From Capsaspora owczarzaki ATCC 30864 (lineage: Eukaryota; Opisthokonta; Filasterea): 64,000 bases of DNA. The first letter of the stretch is position 1; every line of letters begins with the position of its first letter. Location: positions 557,067 through 621,066 of the forward strand of contig NW_011887308.1 of the NCBI RefSeq assembly GCF_000151315.2. Direction: 5' to 3'. Positions 34,877 through 44,459 of this stretch are shown in pieces. The notes under the pieces are model-generated. The model worked only from the letters and a program-made list of their open reading frames with translations. It was not told where the DNA came from and made no database searches. A program made the position numbers and the translations under genes.

Positions 34877-37800
34877 TCACACCATTGCACCAATCTCGCG
34901 GATGATCGATCCATCCTCGAAGGCTTTGAGAGCTTTGACGAGCTGGGGAAAACTTAGTCTCAGTTCTGGAATCTTGTTCCAACAACTGAGCATCAGGCTA
35001 AATAGGTCGGCTGAGCAGTTCTCTGGCATGGGCAGTCGTCCACCAGCCTCCAGATGAGCTAGCGTTTCACGACCATCCATTTTGCTGTACGGCACTGCGC
35101 CGTAACTACAGCACTCCCCTGCAACCAAGCATCACCGGAATTGAGAACAATGGTTTGGGCCCCACCTCATTTCGATCCTTCGACTTACAAGCGGTCACAC
35201 CAAACGACCACACATCAGACATGGCCGAGAACTTGCGGAAAGTCAATGTTTCCGNNNNNNNNNNNNNNNNNNNNNNNNNNNNNNNNNNNNNNNNNNNNNN
35301 NNNNNNNNNNNNNNNNNNNNNNNNNNNNNNNNNNNNNNNNNNNNNNNNNNNNNNNNNNNNNNNNNNNNNNNNNNNNNNNNNNNNNNNNNNNNNNNNNNNN
35401 NNNNNNNNNNNNNNNNNNNNNNNNNNNNNNNNNNNNNNNNNNNNNNNNNNNNNNNNNNNNNNNNNNNNNNNNNNNNNNNNNNNNNNNNNNNNNNNNNNNN
35501 NNNNNNNNNNNNNNNNNNNNNNNNNNNNNNNNNNNNNNNNNNNNNNNNNNNNNNNNNNNNNNNNNNNNNNNNNNNNNNNNNNNNNNNNNNNNNNNNNNNN
35601 NNNNNNNNNNNNNNNNNNNNNNNNNNNNNNNNNNNNNNNNNNNNNNNNNNNNNNNNNNNNNNNNNNNNNNNNNNNNNNNNNNNNNNNNNNNNNNNNNNNN
35701 NNNNNNNNNNNNNNNNNNNNNNNNNNNNNNNNNNNNNNNNNNNNNNNNNNNNNNNNNNNNNNNNNNNNNNNNNNNNNNNNNNNNNNNNNNNNNNNNNNNN
35801 NNNNNNNNNNNNNNNNNNNNNNNNNNNNNNNNNNNNNNNNNNNNNNNNNNNNNNNNNNNNNNNNNNNNNNNNNNNNNNNNNNNNNNNNNNNNNNNNNNNN
35901 NNNNNNNNNNNNNNNNNNNNNNNNNNNNNNNNNNNNNNNNNNNNNNNNNNNNNNNNNNNNNNNNNNNNNNNNNNNNNNNNNNNNNNNNNNNNNNNNNNNN
36001 NNNNNNNNNNNNNNNNNNNNNNNNNNNNNNNNNNNNNNNNNNNNNNNNNNNNNNNNNNNNNNNNCTTCTTTGTGAGATTCGGTCGCACGGGGAAGTGGAG
36101 AGATTGCCATTTCAACCGCCTCTTGATAGACGGGACTGACAGAGTTCTTCGGTTGCAGGACTGAGCGCTGCGAGCGCCGGCGTCGCAACACGACGAGCAC
36201 CACTGCAAGTATCAAAATCACTGCAACAGAAGCGACAGCAGCAGCGATGGCAGCTGTTGAAGATGAGGCTTGGGCGTCACCACCGAGTTGTGCAATGGAG
36301 GATGCAACAGATGCCGCAGATGCCGAGGCGGTCGACGCTGCAGACGCAAAGGAAGCGACTGCGGCAGCTGAAGCAGACTGCGTGGACGCGACGGAGGCTT
36401 CAGATGCGATGGATGCCATTGTCGCAGCTGTCGCAACCGAAGCAACCGAGGCGGAGGCTGTTGAGGCAACCGAGGCGGAGGCTGTTGAGGCGGCAGAAGC
36501 AATGGAGGCGGAGGCAGTTGAAGCAGCAGAAGCAATGGAGGCAACCGAGGCAGATTGCGTGGACGCGACGGAAGCTATGGTAGCTAGAGGAACGCATGAT
36601 CCACTCATCATGCCATAGCCTGCATAGCACTGGGTGCACGCTGTGGAGGAAGTACAGATCAGACAATTGCTCGGGCAGCACACAGCGGAACCAGAGCCAT
36701 AACAGGTCGCACAAGCTGTATCACACTCTGCAGTGCAAATTGTACAAGTGTCAGTGAACCAGCCACATGGGAATGGTAGTCATGGCCCAAACTCACTGTA
36801 TGGTTCCGATGCACTGCCGTATGTGCTGGGCGGTGCGACAGTGTTCCCACCAAAGGTAAAGTTGTTGGGGTTCAGCGATACGGGGGCATCCCCTGACAAA
36901 TCCAAGCCATTTGGCAAGCCTTTAAACAGCCCAGGCGGCAGAGTGGTTATGGGGTTGCTTTCCAAAGCCCTGCAAGGATCGCAAAGTAAGATGCAAATCC
37001 AACACGCGCATTCAACAGTGCGGGCCTACAGGAGAGTTAGCGCAGTCATGCCTGCGAAAGCGCTGGCAGAGATGGTGGTGATTCGGTTCTGACTCAGAAA
37101 TCTAAAGACAGAGGCACAAGCAAGTGAGGCCATTTGGTTTGTGGGCGGTTCTTTCTGGCGTTGCTTGCTTACAAGTTTTTCAACGCGGTGAGGCTTGCAA
37201 AGGTGTTGTCGGGAATACTGGTGATCTGGTTGACGCCCAAATGCCTTCAGATAGAGTCGCAAACAAGTGAGCCGTATGTCAGTGATTCTTCATGACTTGC
37301 TTGCTTACAACTGTGTCAGCAAAGAAAGGCCTATGAATACGTTGGCAGAGATGCTGATGATTTTGTTATCCCAGATATCCCTACAAATCCAGTTGTAAAC
37401 GCGTGAGCTGTTTGTGTGTGGTTCCTTATGTCTTTGCGTACTTACAATTGGTTCATCATGGTGAGCCCTGTGAATGCATTAGCAGAAATGCTAGTGATCT
37501 GATTGCTGTAGAGAAACCTACAGATAGAGTAGCAAGTGAGGAGTGAGCTGGCTGTGCGCCGGTCTGCATCGCTCTGTTTTGTTTACAATTTGTTCAACAC
37601 GGCGAGGCCCGTGAATGCGTTAGCAGAAATGCTCGTGATCTGGTTCATGTAGAGATACCTAGACACGGAGTAGCAACCAAGTGAGCTTGTTTGTTGTTTG
37701 CGGGGTTCTTCATGACTTGCTTGCTTACAAGTTCTGCAGCGCAGGCGTGCCTGCGAATGCGTTGTCGGGAATGCTGGTGATCGGGTTGATGCTCAGATGC

Positions 37801-38581
37801 CTGCAGATAGAGTCGCAAACAAGTGAGCCGTCTGTACGTGATGCTTCTCATGACTTTGCTTGCTTACAAGTGTGTCAGTGAACTCAGGTCGGTAAATGCG
37901 CTCGCAGAAAAGCTGGAAATCTCGTTGCTGTATAGATCCCTGCAGAGCGTGTGACAACCGAGTGAGCCACTTCTTTTTGGTCGTGTGACACTTTATGCCT
38001 TTTGCTGGCTTACAAAAATCTCAACGCGGTGAGGCCTGCGAATGCGTTGGCAGAAATGCTGGTGATCTGGTTGCTGAATAGCTGCCTACAGATGCCGTAG
38101 AGTCGCGGAAGAGATTGAGCTGTTTGTGCATGTTACCGCATTGCTTCTGCTTATCGTATGCTTACAATTGCGTCAGTGTAGTGAGGCCTGTGAATGCGTT
38201 CGCAGAAATGCTGGTGATCTGGTTGTTGTTCAGAAAGCTGTCGGCAGCGTTGCCAAAATCAGCGGGGGGGGGGCAATTCAAGTTCAACTCTGCAGCAAAC
38301 GCTTACAGCGTTCTTGTGGAGATTGGGATTCCGCTTGGAATAGCCGTGAGAGATTTGCCATTGCAATCGACGGACACAGGTCCACAAATGCAGACGCCAC
38401 CAGTGCCGCAGGCATTGACCGCGTGCGCCAGGTCGGAGTGGTTTATCGCGCAAAAGATCACAAGCAGCAGCCAAAGGGAAATCCTTTTGGTGTCATGTTG
38501 AGAATAGGAGTGCTGTGGATCTTGAGAACACGAGTGCTGGAGGATCTGAGACGGGCATGATGAAACAGAGTGAGCGTTCAT
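34877..38581 (-). CDS. LRR receptor tyrosine-kinase-like protein (kinase domain mostly in gap)
   Basis: Single-pass receptor. The ATG at 38581 precedes a hydrophobic signal segment (RISLWLLLVIFCAINHS) and an LRR N-cap with Cys residues (GGVCICGPVSVDCNGKS). Next come about ten leucine-rich repeats of the form NQITSISANAFTGLTTLTQL, nearly every one encoded by its own exon of about 72 bases, between 38240 and 36790. A Cys-rich segment follows (CTICTAECDTAC, CCPSNCLICTSS), then a long Ser/Ala/Val repeat stalk (36253-36600), a membrane helix (AIAAAVASVAVILILAVVLV) and RRRR. The 810-N gap removes the N-lobe and catalytic loop. Visible kinase parts are TFRKFSAMSDVWSFGVTAW (subdomains VIII-IX) and SYGAVPYSKM, then LMLSCWNKIPELRLSF (subdomain XI). 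The SDVWSFGV and CW-x6-R pattern favours tyrosine kinase, but the diagnostic catalytic loop is not visible. Confidence 0.85.
35255..36064. other. Assembly gap (810 N) inside the receptor kinase gene
   Basis: Undetermined sequence covering the juxtamembrane region and most of the kinase domain. The size is not a round number, so it may be an estimate from paired reads. Long reading frames drawn across it have no meaning. Confidence 1.
36253..36610 (-). repeat. Ser/Ala/Val-coding repeat (receptor stalk)
   Basis: Imperfect tandem coding repeats with a period of about six residues (ASVASI, ASAAST and variants) build the extracellular juxtamembrane stalk of the receptor kinase. At the DNA level, units such as GAGGCTGTTGAGGCAACC (+ strand) recur with small changes. 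Confidence 0.8.
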
Positions 38582-39235
38582 CGACGCCCGCGAGCTGGTG
38601 GGCTCATCAAACTGTTCCTGAGAACTTTGGGGCCCAGACTTCCAGGCACTCCCCCTGCTCGCGATGCCGACTCTGCACTGAGCCTGCAAACGAAGCGATC
38701 CACCCGCGTCCTGCATCGTGGATTGCTCCTTGGGAGTGATGATGGTTACCTTTCTCGTTGGCGAACGATAAGAAGAAGAAAAAAAATAACAATAAAAACA
38801 ATAAATAATACAAAAACAAAAATGAACAAAATGATTTTTCAAAACACACACACACACTCACTCACTCACTCACACACACACACACTCACTCACTCACTCA
38901 CTCACTCACAAAGACATCTCACCTTGAAGCCAAACGCCAAAGTATGATCCAAGTCTTCTGTTTTGTGGCGTTTTGCGACTCCACGAAATTGAAGGGTGTT
39001 TTGCCACCGGCGCGTCTTGTGTGCCGGGCAGCGTCGAGTCTCATCCCTCCAGAGTCGGGATTCAATGCGTGGCTCACGGTCGAGCTGGTCTCTCACCCGA
39101 AATCCCCGCCGGTGTGTCAAGCGATCAAGACGCGACCGAAAGTCGACTCAAGTCAAGCAGCCAGCCGCGTGGAGATCTCGCATTTAACTGTTATAGTGTT
39201 AAAGCTGTAGTTGTTACGAAATACACATCAGTTTG

Positions 39236-39284
<49 letters not shown>

Positions 39285-39596
39285 CCTTCTCGACCGTTCG
39301 TTCGGCTTGGGGTTCTTTTTTCTTTTTTGCCTTTCCCTTTTCCTTTTCCTTTTCCTTTTCCTTTTCCTTTTCCCCCCCCCCCTGTGCGACACCCGGCACG
39401 CCATTCATCCTACTTTTATTAGACCTGCACAGGAGGCGTCACTGTATGGCAAATGCTCGAGATACCTCCCTTACTCCCTTGCTCCCTTCAATGCACTGTT
39501 CGACTAAAATAAAACCATCAAACTGAAACCCCAGTCTTTCTGCATCTGTCGAATATTCAACTGCATCCAGCGAGCCCGTTCTTCTTGCCCACTGCA
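38582..39596. promoter_or_regulatory. Divergent upstream region of the receptor kinase and a stalked membrane protein, with a retroposon insert
   Basis: About 1 kb between two divergent start codons. It holds A-rich sequence (38770-38840), (CA)n/(ACTC)n tracts (38847-38910), a SINE-like element (38949-39280) with a long A tail, and a TTTTCC hexanucleotide run (about 39335-39372) followed by a C run. Both promoters must lie here. No TATA box was identified with confidence. Confidence 0.5.
38949..39280 (+). mobile_element. SINE-like retroposon, longer copy, poly-A tailed
   Basis: Both ends of this segment match, in inverted orientation, the short element at 45533-45656. The matching head runs from about 38949 to 39012 (including GCGACTCCACGAAATTGAAG) and the matching tail from about 39190 to 39236 (including GTGTTAAAGCTGTAG). 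It ends in an uninterrupted A tract of about 44 bases. The middle, about 175 bases, is absent from the other copy. No open reading frame is evident and no convincing tRNA-type A/B boxes were found, so the promoter type is unknown. No clear target duplication flanks this copy. Confidence 0.6.
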
Positions 39597-41501
39597 ATGA
39601 ACTACCGGCACATTCTCGTCGTGCTGGTGGTGTTTCTCATTGTGTTTGAGGGAGGTTATTTGATCTACTCGCAACACGGCGGGACATCGAGCTCGGAGGG
39701 CGAACGCTCGCCCGAAGCCGACATCCCACGCGCTCAGCTTCCGCTCAGCACCAGTCTCAAGCGCTGCATGGATATTGAAACACACATTCGCGTACTTGAA
39801 ACCACGTTTGCGTCATCTCAAGCCATCGCTGCGGCGATTCATGCCGCGACTGCCCTCAAGAAGACCGAAGCCCTGACCGCGTTAGTGGCCGCCCAGCAGG
39901 CTCAACTGGAAGGCGCTTTGCAAGACGCTGGTCGCATCAAGCTGGAGCTGCAGCAGCAGACCGCTGAAGCCGAGCAGCGGGCGACCCTGCCGGACTCCAG
40001 CCGGCCAACCCCTACCTGCCCTACCTGCCCGGTCTGCCAGACCTGCCCTACCCCGGTCTGCCAGACCTGCCCTACCTCTATCTGCCAGACTTGCCCTACC
40101 TCTATCTGCCAGACTTGCCCTACCTCTATCTGCCAGACTTGCCCTACCTGCCAGACTTGCCCTACCTGCCAGATCTGCCCCATCTGCCCTGATGCCGTCT
40201 CCCTAACAACACAAGACCCTTTGCTCGACCCCGAGGTACTCTACGGCACCCTAGACTCGTTGAGCGATGACGAGGTAAATCGCTTGGGAACGGTGACAGA
40301 CCGACCTCGCGATACTCGCTGCAGCGCACGGTACGGACGCCCAGACGTGGCAATCGAGTCGGAAGTGCTGTGTGTCAACAGCGTCTTTTATCCGCACGCT
40401 CGTGGTCGCAGCGGTGTTCGCACAGACTCTCGGCCACGTCCTCATGGCGAGCCGGTCGTTCCATCTCGTTGGGACTATGTCGAAAGCAAGGACAGGATGC
40501 GCGAGCGCTTTGTGGCCCGCGCACACGAACTGTCCATCCCCAATCCGCCAGCGCCCTTTCGAACCATGTCGCAGATGATGTGCGATCCGTTCGTCGCTCG
40601 CCCACCGCGTGTCGCGTTCATTGTGACGGGTGCCTTCCGCGCGTTCTTTCAACCGCTCGTCCACCAGTCTTTGCGCCACTATGTGATGGACACCTTTGGT
40701 GGAGTGAGCACCGCCTTCTTCTTGTTGAAAGACTTTGATGTCAGTCCCTTCTCGTCGGACGTCGTCCCACCCACCGAGGAGAATCTGCACGCGGTGCTCA
40801 AGCAGTTTGCCAACAGCGGTATTACCATCGGTTCGGTACGCATCTATCTCCAGTCAGAATCTGACGTCGAGGCGATGCGGGCGGCACACCAGGCCCGCAA
40901 TGCACGAAACGAGCTTCCCAAGTATCGCCTTGTTGTCGAGAAGACGCCACCACTGATTTTGAGTACAAAGTGCAAATTCGCGCCGTTTTCCTGGCTGGCC
41001 GATCCAATCAATCTGCCGCGCTTTGTGGGACAGTTCACAGACATTCACGATTGCTACCATATGGCGCTAGATTACGAACTTGAAACAAACCAAAAGTTTG
41101 ACTGGTTTGTGCGGGTGCGCTCTGATACAGTGTTCTTCATGCCGATCGAGCCGTTCTGTCGCTACACACGATACGGGATTCATGTGCCGTGGGAGGTGGA
41201 TCAATTCGTACTTGCGCCACGAGAGTTTGCGAGTGCCTTTTTCGACCTCATCGACCACCGATATTGGAATTGCACCTTCCCGGACGGCTTCATTAACGAG
41301 GTGGACTCGGAGACAGTGACAATGAACTCCTTCACAGATCACCAACTCCAGGTGCACATGCATTACTCGTTCGTCTTTGGCGTAATGCGACGCACCGGTG
41401 CTGGCACCATGCAAGTGTTTTACGAGGCGGACGAGTACCACAGCAGTGCGCCGCCTGTCCTTGCCAGCGCCGTTGTTGAAGCTTTGCGTGCCTATGTATA
41501 G
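39597..41501 (+). CDS. Type II membrane glycosyltransferase-like protein with a Cys-rich repeat stalk (STK1)
   Basis: Single exon, 634 aa. The ATG at 39597 precedes one membrane helix at residues about 5-25 (ILVVLVVFLIVFEGGYLIY) with a tiny cytosolic tail, the layout of Golgi type II enzymes. A helical segment rich in Ala/Gln (about 60-135) is followed by a striking CPTC/QTCPTSIC tandem repeat (about 137-200). The luminal domain (about 330-634) has RVAFIVTGAFRAFF, then a long alpha/beta region and FDWFVRVRSDTVFFMPIEPF. This R-x-D motif at a strand end is placed like the metal or sugar-nucleotide site of GT-A enzymes. I do not recognise a named family; the enzymatic call is inference. Two other window proteins share the GHLR-like and R-P/S-D motifs. 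Its neighbour at 41721-43148 is convergent, 219 bp away. Confidence 0.6.
   Translation: MNYRHILVVLVVFLIVFEGGYLIYSQHGGTSSSEGERSPEADIPRAQLPLSTSLKRCMDIETHIRVLETTFASSQAIAAAIHAATALKKTEALTALVAAQQAQLEGALQDAGRIKLELQQQTAEAEQRATLPDSSRPTPTCPTCPVCQTCPTPVCQTCPTSICQTCPTSICQTCPTSICQTCPTCQTCPTCQICPICPDAVSLTTQDPLLDPEVLYGTLDSLSDDEVNRLGTVTDRPRDTRCSARYGRPDVAIESEVLCVNSVFYPHARGRSGVRTDSRPRPHGEPVVPSRWDYVESKDRMRERFVARAHELSIPNPPAPFRTMSQMMCDPFVARPPRVAFIVTGAFRAFFQPLVHQSLRHYVMDTFGGVSTAFFLLKDFDVSPFSSDVVPPTEENLHAVLKQFANSGITIGSVRIYLQSESDVEAMRAAHQARNARNELPKYRLVVEKTPPLILSTKCKFAPFSWLADPINLPRFVGQFTDIHDCYHMALDYELETNQKFDWFVRVRSDTVFFMPIEPFCRYTRYGIHVPWEVDQFVLAPREFASAFFDLIDHRYWNCTFPDGFINEVDSETVTMNSFTDHQLQVHMHYSFVFGVMRRTGAGTMQVFYEADEYHSSAPPVLASAVVEALRAYV
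40012..40190 (+). repeat. CPTC-coding tandem repeat
   Basis: Tandem 24-base-like units encoding QTCPTSIC and shorter QTCPTC variants, with CC-TACC-TGCC DNA motifs. About ten CxxC pairs are encoded in fewer than 65 codons. Confidence 0.9.
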
Positions 41502-41720
41502 TTGTTATTTTTGCTTGCCGCGCGCTCCCCTCAGTAAAAGTGCTGTGCAGCTTCCACTTTCAATCATTGTTGCCGTTTTCCACCCGACTCAGCTCACTGC
41601 GATCGTACAAGAAGTATACTGCACAAATGAAACACTCAATCAGGTAAAGCATCACTCCACCTACTCAAAGCAAGCAAAAGTTCAAAGTCCAAAAAGCGTC
41701 GTGCTCCGCGGGAACGAAAT

Positions 41721-43148
41721 CTAGACATTGCCGGCGCAAGCCGGCATGGAAAGGATGGCGCCCGAATCTCGAACAAGGTGAAAGGGAGTCTCGAGCCAGT
41801 ACAGACGCACTTTCAAAAATTGAAGTAACAAGCGTAAGTCGACCTCCGGGTAGGATTGGATGGCATAGCTGGCTGAGTTGGAAGTGCACCAGTCAACAAT
41901 ATCAACCGTGGCCAGCCTATCAAAGACTTGGCGCGTGGTGAGATAGAGGATGTCAGATATAGCTTCGGATCGCCATTTGCCTTCGTCATGATGGCAGCTG
42001 CCGAAAAAGCTGTACGGGTTGTCGACAATCGACTTGGCAATTGTGGCAAGTCTGGCAGACTCAAAGGATTGAATCACAACGTCGGGTCGTGAATGTAAAA
42101 TGAATGCGTTCTGCGGCATGGCCACACCGCCTGAAATCCTTCGAACAAGGTCGCGTGCGAGAAGGTGGGTTGCCTGCAGGCTGTAGTAGTAAGAGGGCAA
42201 CACCACGGGGTTGTTCTGGTTTGGAAAGAAAACTGGTAGCGTTGACAATCGGCCACTGCTCTTGGCTAAATCGCCATCCTCAATCATGATGACTGCATGC
42301 TGCATGAATGGATAGTTGAGATGCGCAAGAGCTTCCTCAGAGCTCTGCTTTGCGCGGTCGGGATTAGGATTGCGCCACCATACCCCATCCCCATGGTCTG
42401 TGGTCGACCAAGTATGCTGAACAATGACATAAGGCCTCTCGAGCGAATCAACAAACCGCTGAAGCTCAGGTGCCGTCTGTACAAACGTTCGCAAGTGACC
42501 AGTGAGGTACAAGAAGATGGGCGGCGATTTGAGGTCAAGGATGTGCGAAGTGTTTGCGCTCATCAACGCAGCGTCCAGTGAGTCTGATCCGGGAGAGCCA
42601 AAGGCCATGTACCGAACGCCCTGGATTGCACTGAACTTGGTTTCTGCGAGATTGTTAAAAAACCGAAACTTGGGAGTCCCGTCATCTGCGGCCTCCTCTT
42701 CCTGAGGTGAGACAACTGTAGTGGAGGGCTCTGCCTGAGGTGAGAGAGTTGCTTGGGTCGCCTCTTCCGGATGATCAATGGTATCTGTCTCAGAAGCTTG
42801 CTCAGGCGGTGTGTTTACGTCGACGGTCTCGGCAGTGGGGTCCAAGAGGCCCTGGGTTGGGAGAAGATCGGGTGATACGTCGACAGTCTCGGCAGTGGGG
42901 TCCAAGAGGCCCTGGGTTGGGAGAGGATCGGGTGAAGGTCCGTCAATCGCAGTGTTGCAGTTCAACGTAACAACGAGAGTAACGCGGTGCGCCGCTTCGA
43001 GGAGGTTCGCAGCCTCCGCCTCAGCAAAGAGACTCGGCTCTGAGATGCGGAACCTTTCGGGAAGACAGAGCACTAGCAGTCCCAGACCCACCAGAAGTGC
43101 AAACATCTTGAGCATTCGTTGGCGGCTTGAAAGGTTTGTGATGAGCAT
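41721..43148 (-). CDS. Type II membrane glycosyltransferase-like protein with an acidic Pro/Thr stalk (STK2)
   Basis: Single exon, 475 aa from the ATG at 43148. One membrane helix lies at about residues 14-31 (MFALLVGLGLLVLCLP). The stalk contains a duplicated 20-residue unit (LLPTQGLLDPTAETVDV) followed by Glu/Thr/Pro-rich sequence. The luminal domain begins about residue 205: PPIFLYLTGHLRTFVQ, HTWSTTDHGDGVWW, then NAFILHSRPDVVIQSF and, near the end, VDWCTSNSASYAI. TGHLR and SRPDV align with TGAFR/RSDT of the neighbouring STK1 protein and AGHLR/TRPDI of the protein at 62713. These motifs suggest a shared fold, possibly a Golgi glycosyltransferase. No named family was recognised, so activity is inference. 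Confidence 0.6.
   Translation of the reverse strand: MLITNLSSRQRMLKMFALLVGLGLLVLCLPERFRISEPSLFAEAEAANLLEAAHRVTLVVTLNCNTAIDGPSPDPLPTQGLLDPTAETVDVSPDLLPTQGLLDPTAETVDVNTPPEQASETDTIDHPEEATQATLSPQAEPSTTVVSPQEEEAADDGTPKFRFFNNLAETKFSAIQGVRYMAFGSPGSDSLDAALMSANTSHILDLKSPPIFLYLTGHLRTFVQTAPELQRFVDSLERPYVIVQHTWSTTDHGDGVWWRNPNPDRAKQSSEEALAHLNYPFMQHAVIMIEDGDLAKSSGRLSTLPVFFPNQNNPVVLPSYYYSLQATHLLARDLVRRISGGVAMPQNAFILHSRPDVVIQSFESARLATIAKSIVDNPYSFFGSCHHDEGKWRSEAISDILYLTTRQVFDRLATVDIVDWCTSNSASYAIQSYPEVDLRLLLQFLKVRLYWLETPFHLVRDSGAILSMPACAGNV
42819..42938 (-). repeat. Two-copy 60-bp coding tandem duplication
   Basis: The 60-base segment at 42819-42878 is repeated at 42879-42938 with only a few substitutions. 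It encodes two adjacent copies of a 20-residue stalk unit in the membrane protein above and keeps the frame. Confidence 0.95.
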
Positions 43149-43666
43149 GCGTATTCGGAGGCGCACGCCTGAGTCGCCATGTCCAACCTCGAACGACTTG
43201 TAGCCTCTTTCGAAATCGGTACTGAGATCTCCTGTGCATGAATATTTTTGCCTTAGTTTTCACGTTCCAGCCGAGTCGCGAGGGAAGCAAGCATCATTGC
43301 CAGCACCAGCGCGTTGAGACTACTTCATTTCCCCCACCCCCCCTCCACTTCTCCTAGCCGCCTGTCACGCAGACCACGCCCCGTTCCCACACGTCCCTTC
43401 TTTTGTCATTTCAATTGCTCTGTGTCGCACCCACCGACTCCGCTGCTTCCACGCAAGCAATCGCACTTCTCGCCAACAACGAACCGTTCCAGCAAAACCG
43501 CCAACTTCCATCACACAACTCAGACCCAAGCGTTTCGGAGGCGTGGCCAACAACAATGAGTTAGTTCTTTGTACTTTGATTCCGGTGCAAGTCCCGCTGC
43601 TGCATTTGGTTTGTTTGGATGTCGAAGAGATTCCAGAAGGAAAGAAAAGAAGTTTTAAAAAATAAT

Positions 43667-43699
<33 letters not shown>

Positions 43700-43720
43700 A
43701 CTGCGTGGTGGAACCCAACA
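43149..43720. other. Upstream flank of the STK2 membrane protein; A tract
   Basis: C-rich sequence (43320-43420) and a 28-base A run (about 43670-43697). No gene was seen apart from the doubtful exon that starts just after the A run. Confidence 0.4.
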
Positions 43721-43723
43721 GCA

Positions 43724-44456
43724 TGATGAGCACCAGAGTCTTGCACTACATCGCGGAGAACCCGCTGTTACGGGTGAGACCTCCTGGGTCTAACCCACTC
43801 TTGGTATTTTGTATTAAATACAAGAATCCCATCTCATCTCTTCCATAACCGCTCATAGAGCTAGTCTCCCCACTTTCTCCGGACGAGCACTATGAGCTGA
43901 AACTACACTTTCTCATCCTCCTCCAATCGCGGGTATCTCGATTGGATAATATGTCATAATATCTCAGAATACTACAAGTCGAGAAAAGAAGCACGAAAGA
44001 CCGCGAAAAGACACGCAAACGGTGAGCACAAACTCACTCGTTTCGTGTTATCGCCTGTCCTGTCGCTGCATTGGCCTCTTTTGCCCCGCTCGTTGCTTTG
44101 AATAATACTGGATTAAGTGGTCGTCCTAACGCCATGTTGTACTCTGGTGTGCGGGGCGCGGTTTCTGTCATTTTCAAGCGAGCATTCGCGAAAAATGAAG
44201 TTGGCCGCAGGCGTTCTTAGGACACTATGTTTTCATGTTGTTACTGCCACTGGACTGGAATTGCTGCGACATTCTTTGAGTAGAACTACCCGACAATGAA
44301 TGCGCTAATCACCACCCTTCACAATTTTTATCGCAGGCCGGTATCAAGCTCGCGGAAGCGACACCCATCGCGACAAACAACGCGACAACCGATCAACGCT
44401 CGTTTTTCAGCGCACACCGCACGCTTGACGTCAGCGTTCACTTGTATTACACTTGA
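43724..44456 (+). CDS. Possible two-exon small protein (doubtful)
   Basis: A short segment after an AACAG acceptor-like site starts MMSTRVLHYIAENPLLR and ends at an excellent donor (GTGAGA, about 43774). An excellent acceptor (TTTATCGCAG, ending 44336) follows 560 bases later and continues the frame with AGIKLAEATPIAT to a stop near 44456, giving about 56 residues. Both splice sites are in phase 0. I recognise no family, the second exon becomes polar and unstructured, and the intron is longer than usual here. It may be chance. Confidence 0.25.
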
Positions 44457-44459
44457 ATG

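Noticed and set aside
35141-36208. Long reading frames on both strands across 35255-36064
   Set aside because: They are open only because the gap is filled with N; the flanking residues belong to the minus-strand receptor kinase.
43665-43700. Poly-A tract as the tail of another retroposon
   Set aside because: No sequence upstream resembles the SINE-like element, and no flanking duplication was found.
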